Shown in pieces: positions 5,532 to 5,667 of a DNA stretch of 5,667 nt; within the stretch, counting starts at the first letter, position 1; each line of letters begins with the position of its first letter. A program made the translations under genes and the position numbers. The stretch is from the NCBI GenBank assembly GCA_947630885.1, contig CANRJI010000062.1:1-5667 (forward strand), in the 5' to 3' direction. Source of the DNA: an uncultured Bacilli bacterium. Its GTDB lineage: Bacteria > Bacillota_I > Bacilli_A > RF39 > UBA660. Under the pieces are notes generated by a model that saw only the letters and a list, made by a program, of their open reading frames with translations, made no database searches and had not been told where the DNA came from.

Positions 5532-5553
5532 TGCAAGTTTCCTTGACAAATAC

Positions 5554-5582
5554 ATGATACTATAAAATTAGTATTTTTACAA
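5554..5582 (-). promoter_or_regulatory. Probable promoter of the structured RNA
   Basis: Minus strand TTGTAA (5582-5577; 4 of 6 consensus bases) is followed after 17 nt by TATCAT (5559-5554; 5 of 6). The expected start, about 7 nt further on, is G5547, directly in front of the GNRA-capped hairpin. Good spacing and placement support it; A/T richness makes chance matches common. Confidence 0.5.
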
Positions 5583-5610
5583 GTAATTTAAATAAAAAAA
5601 TTATTAAAAT

Positions 5611-5640
5611 CGGGTAAATTAAAAATTTTACTCGTTTTTT
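5611..5640 (+). terminator. Terminator-like hairpin, plus strand (possibly bidirectional)
   Basis: CGGGTAAA (5611-5618) pairs with TTTACTCG (5627-5634), including a G-U pair on the plus strand, and is followed by six T's (5635-5640). No plus-strand gene lies to its left within the window. Read on the minus strand the stem has one A/C mismatch and is followed by ATTTTAATAATTTTTTT, so it may instead end a minus-strand gene lying to the right of the window. Confidence 0.55.
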
Positions 5641-5667
5641 AAATTATTGCTTGTTTTGCAATTATAT

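Larger units (their letters stand above)
5291..5547 (-). ncRNA. Candidate tandem structured RNA (riboswitch-like leader or sRNA pair), class unknown
   Basis: Read on the minus strand from the predicted start at G5547. First comes CAAG-GAAA-CTTG (5545-5534), a GNRA-capped hairpin. Copy 1 hairpin P1 (5517-5485) runs from GGAACATTCAA to TTGAGTGTTACC, and a second hairpin (5468-5442) opens with ACCTAATTC. Copy 2 P1 (5395-5357) runs from AAGGAA to TTTACCTT, and a 12-bp hairpin (5328-5299) is followed by seven T's. All four large stems contain positions that are C/A mismatches on the plus strand but G-U pairs on the minus strand, so the minus strand is the likelier RNA. I do not recognise conserved cores of the TPP, FMN, THF, purine, glycine, preQ1 or T-box classes. 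It could be one attenuating leader of the ecf operon, or two short sRNAs. What is seen is pairing and repetition; function is inferred. Confidence 0.5.

Noticed and set aside
5291..5547. T-box or a known vitamin riboswitch
   Set aside because: No T-box sequence (UGGNACC in an AGGGUGG context), no CUGAGA of TPP, and no recognisable FMN, THF, purine, glycine or preQ1 core. Judged by eye only.
5543..5566. Plus-strand promoter TTGACA ... TATAAA
   Set aside because: The boxes are only 12 nt apart, too close for a sigma-A promoter, and the TTGACA overlaps the GNRA hairpin of the minus-strand RNA.
1..5667. CRISPR array, insertion sequence, tRNA or rRNA gene
   Set aside because: No spaced identical repeats of CRISPR type, no transposase or terminal inverted repeats, and no tRNA or rRNA signatures seen on either strand.

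Overview
This window comes from a low-GC bacterium of the Firmicutes or a nearby lineage (Bacilli / Mollicutes-like). The evidence is the strongly A/T-rich sequence, AGGAGG-type ribosome-binding sites, sigma-A-like promoters and the ecfA1-ecfA2-ecfT-truA gene order typical of Firmicutes. The standard code (table 11) fits best: every tryptophan codon checked is TGG, and ecfT ends in TGA directly followed by a strong Shine-Dalgarno sequence for truA. All recognisable protein genes lie on the minus strand, so the window reads from right to left.

Right end (5120-5667): no convincing protein gene. A minus-strand promoter (5582-5554) would start a transcript near 5547. That transcript begins with a small GNRA-capped hairpin and then carries two related structured copies about 126 nt apart. 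Each copy has a 13-nt A-rich block, an imperfect hairpin with a UGC[A/C] loop and a bulged A, and an ACCUAAU motif about 63 nt into the copy. The second copy ends in a 12-bp hairpin followed by seven U's (terminator, 5328-5291). In all four larger hairpins the imperfect pair is C/A on the plus strand and therefore G-U on the minus strand, which points to the minus strand as the functional RNA. I cannot match it to a known riboswitch or sRNA class. It is the most novel-looking part of the window.

Centre (2060-5119): a tightly packed operon, ecfA1-ecfA2-ecfT-truA. The first three genes encode the shared energising module of a group II ECF vitamin/micronutrient transporter (two ATPases and the coupling membrane protein); truA encodes the tRNA pseudouridine synthase. 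No substrate-binding S component is visible. The two ATPases have complementary substitutions. EcfA2 lacks the catalytic glutamate and the H-switch histidine, and EcfA1 has a ruined signature motif and D-loop. One composite ATP site therefore looks degenerate and the other largely intact, as in asymmetric ABC exporters but not in textbook ECF transporters.

Left (1-2057): a near-consensus promoter just behind truA drives a second operon. It encodes a single-pass membrane protein with a cysteine-free thioredoxin-like outer domain, a small HAD-family phosphatase (deoxyribonucleotidase-like), and a histidyl-tRNA synthetase whose 3' end runs off the window. Start/stop overlap and short spacing indicate co-transcription and translational coupling.
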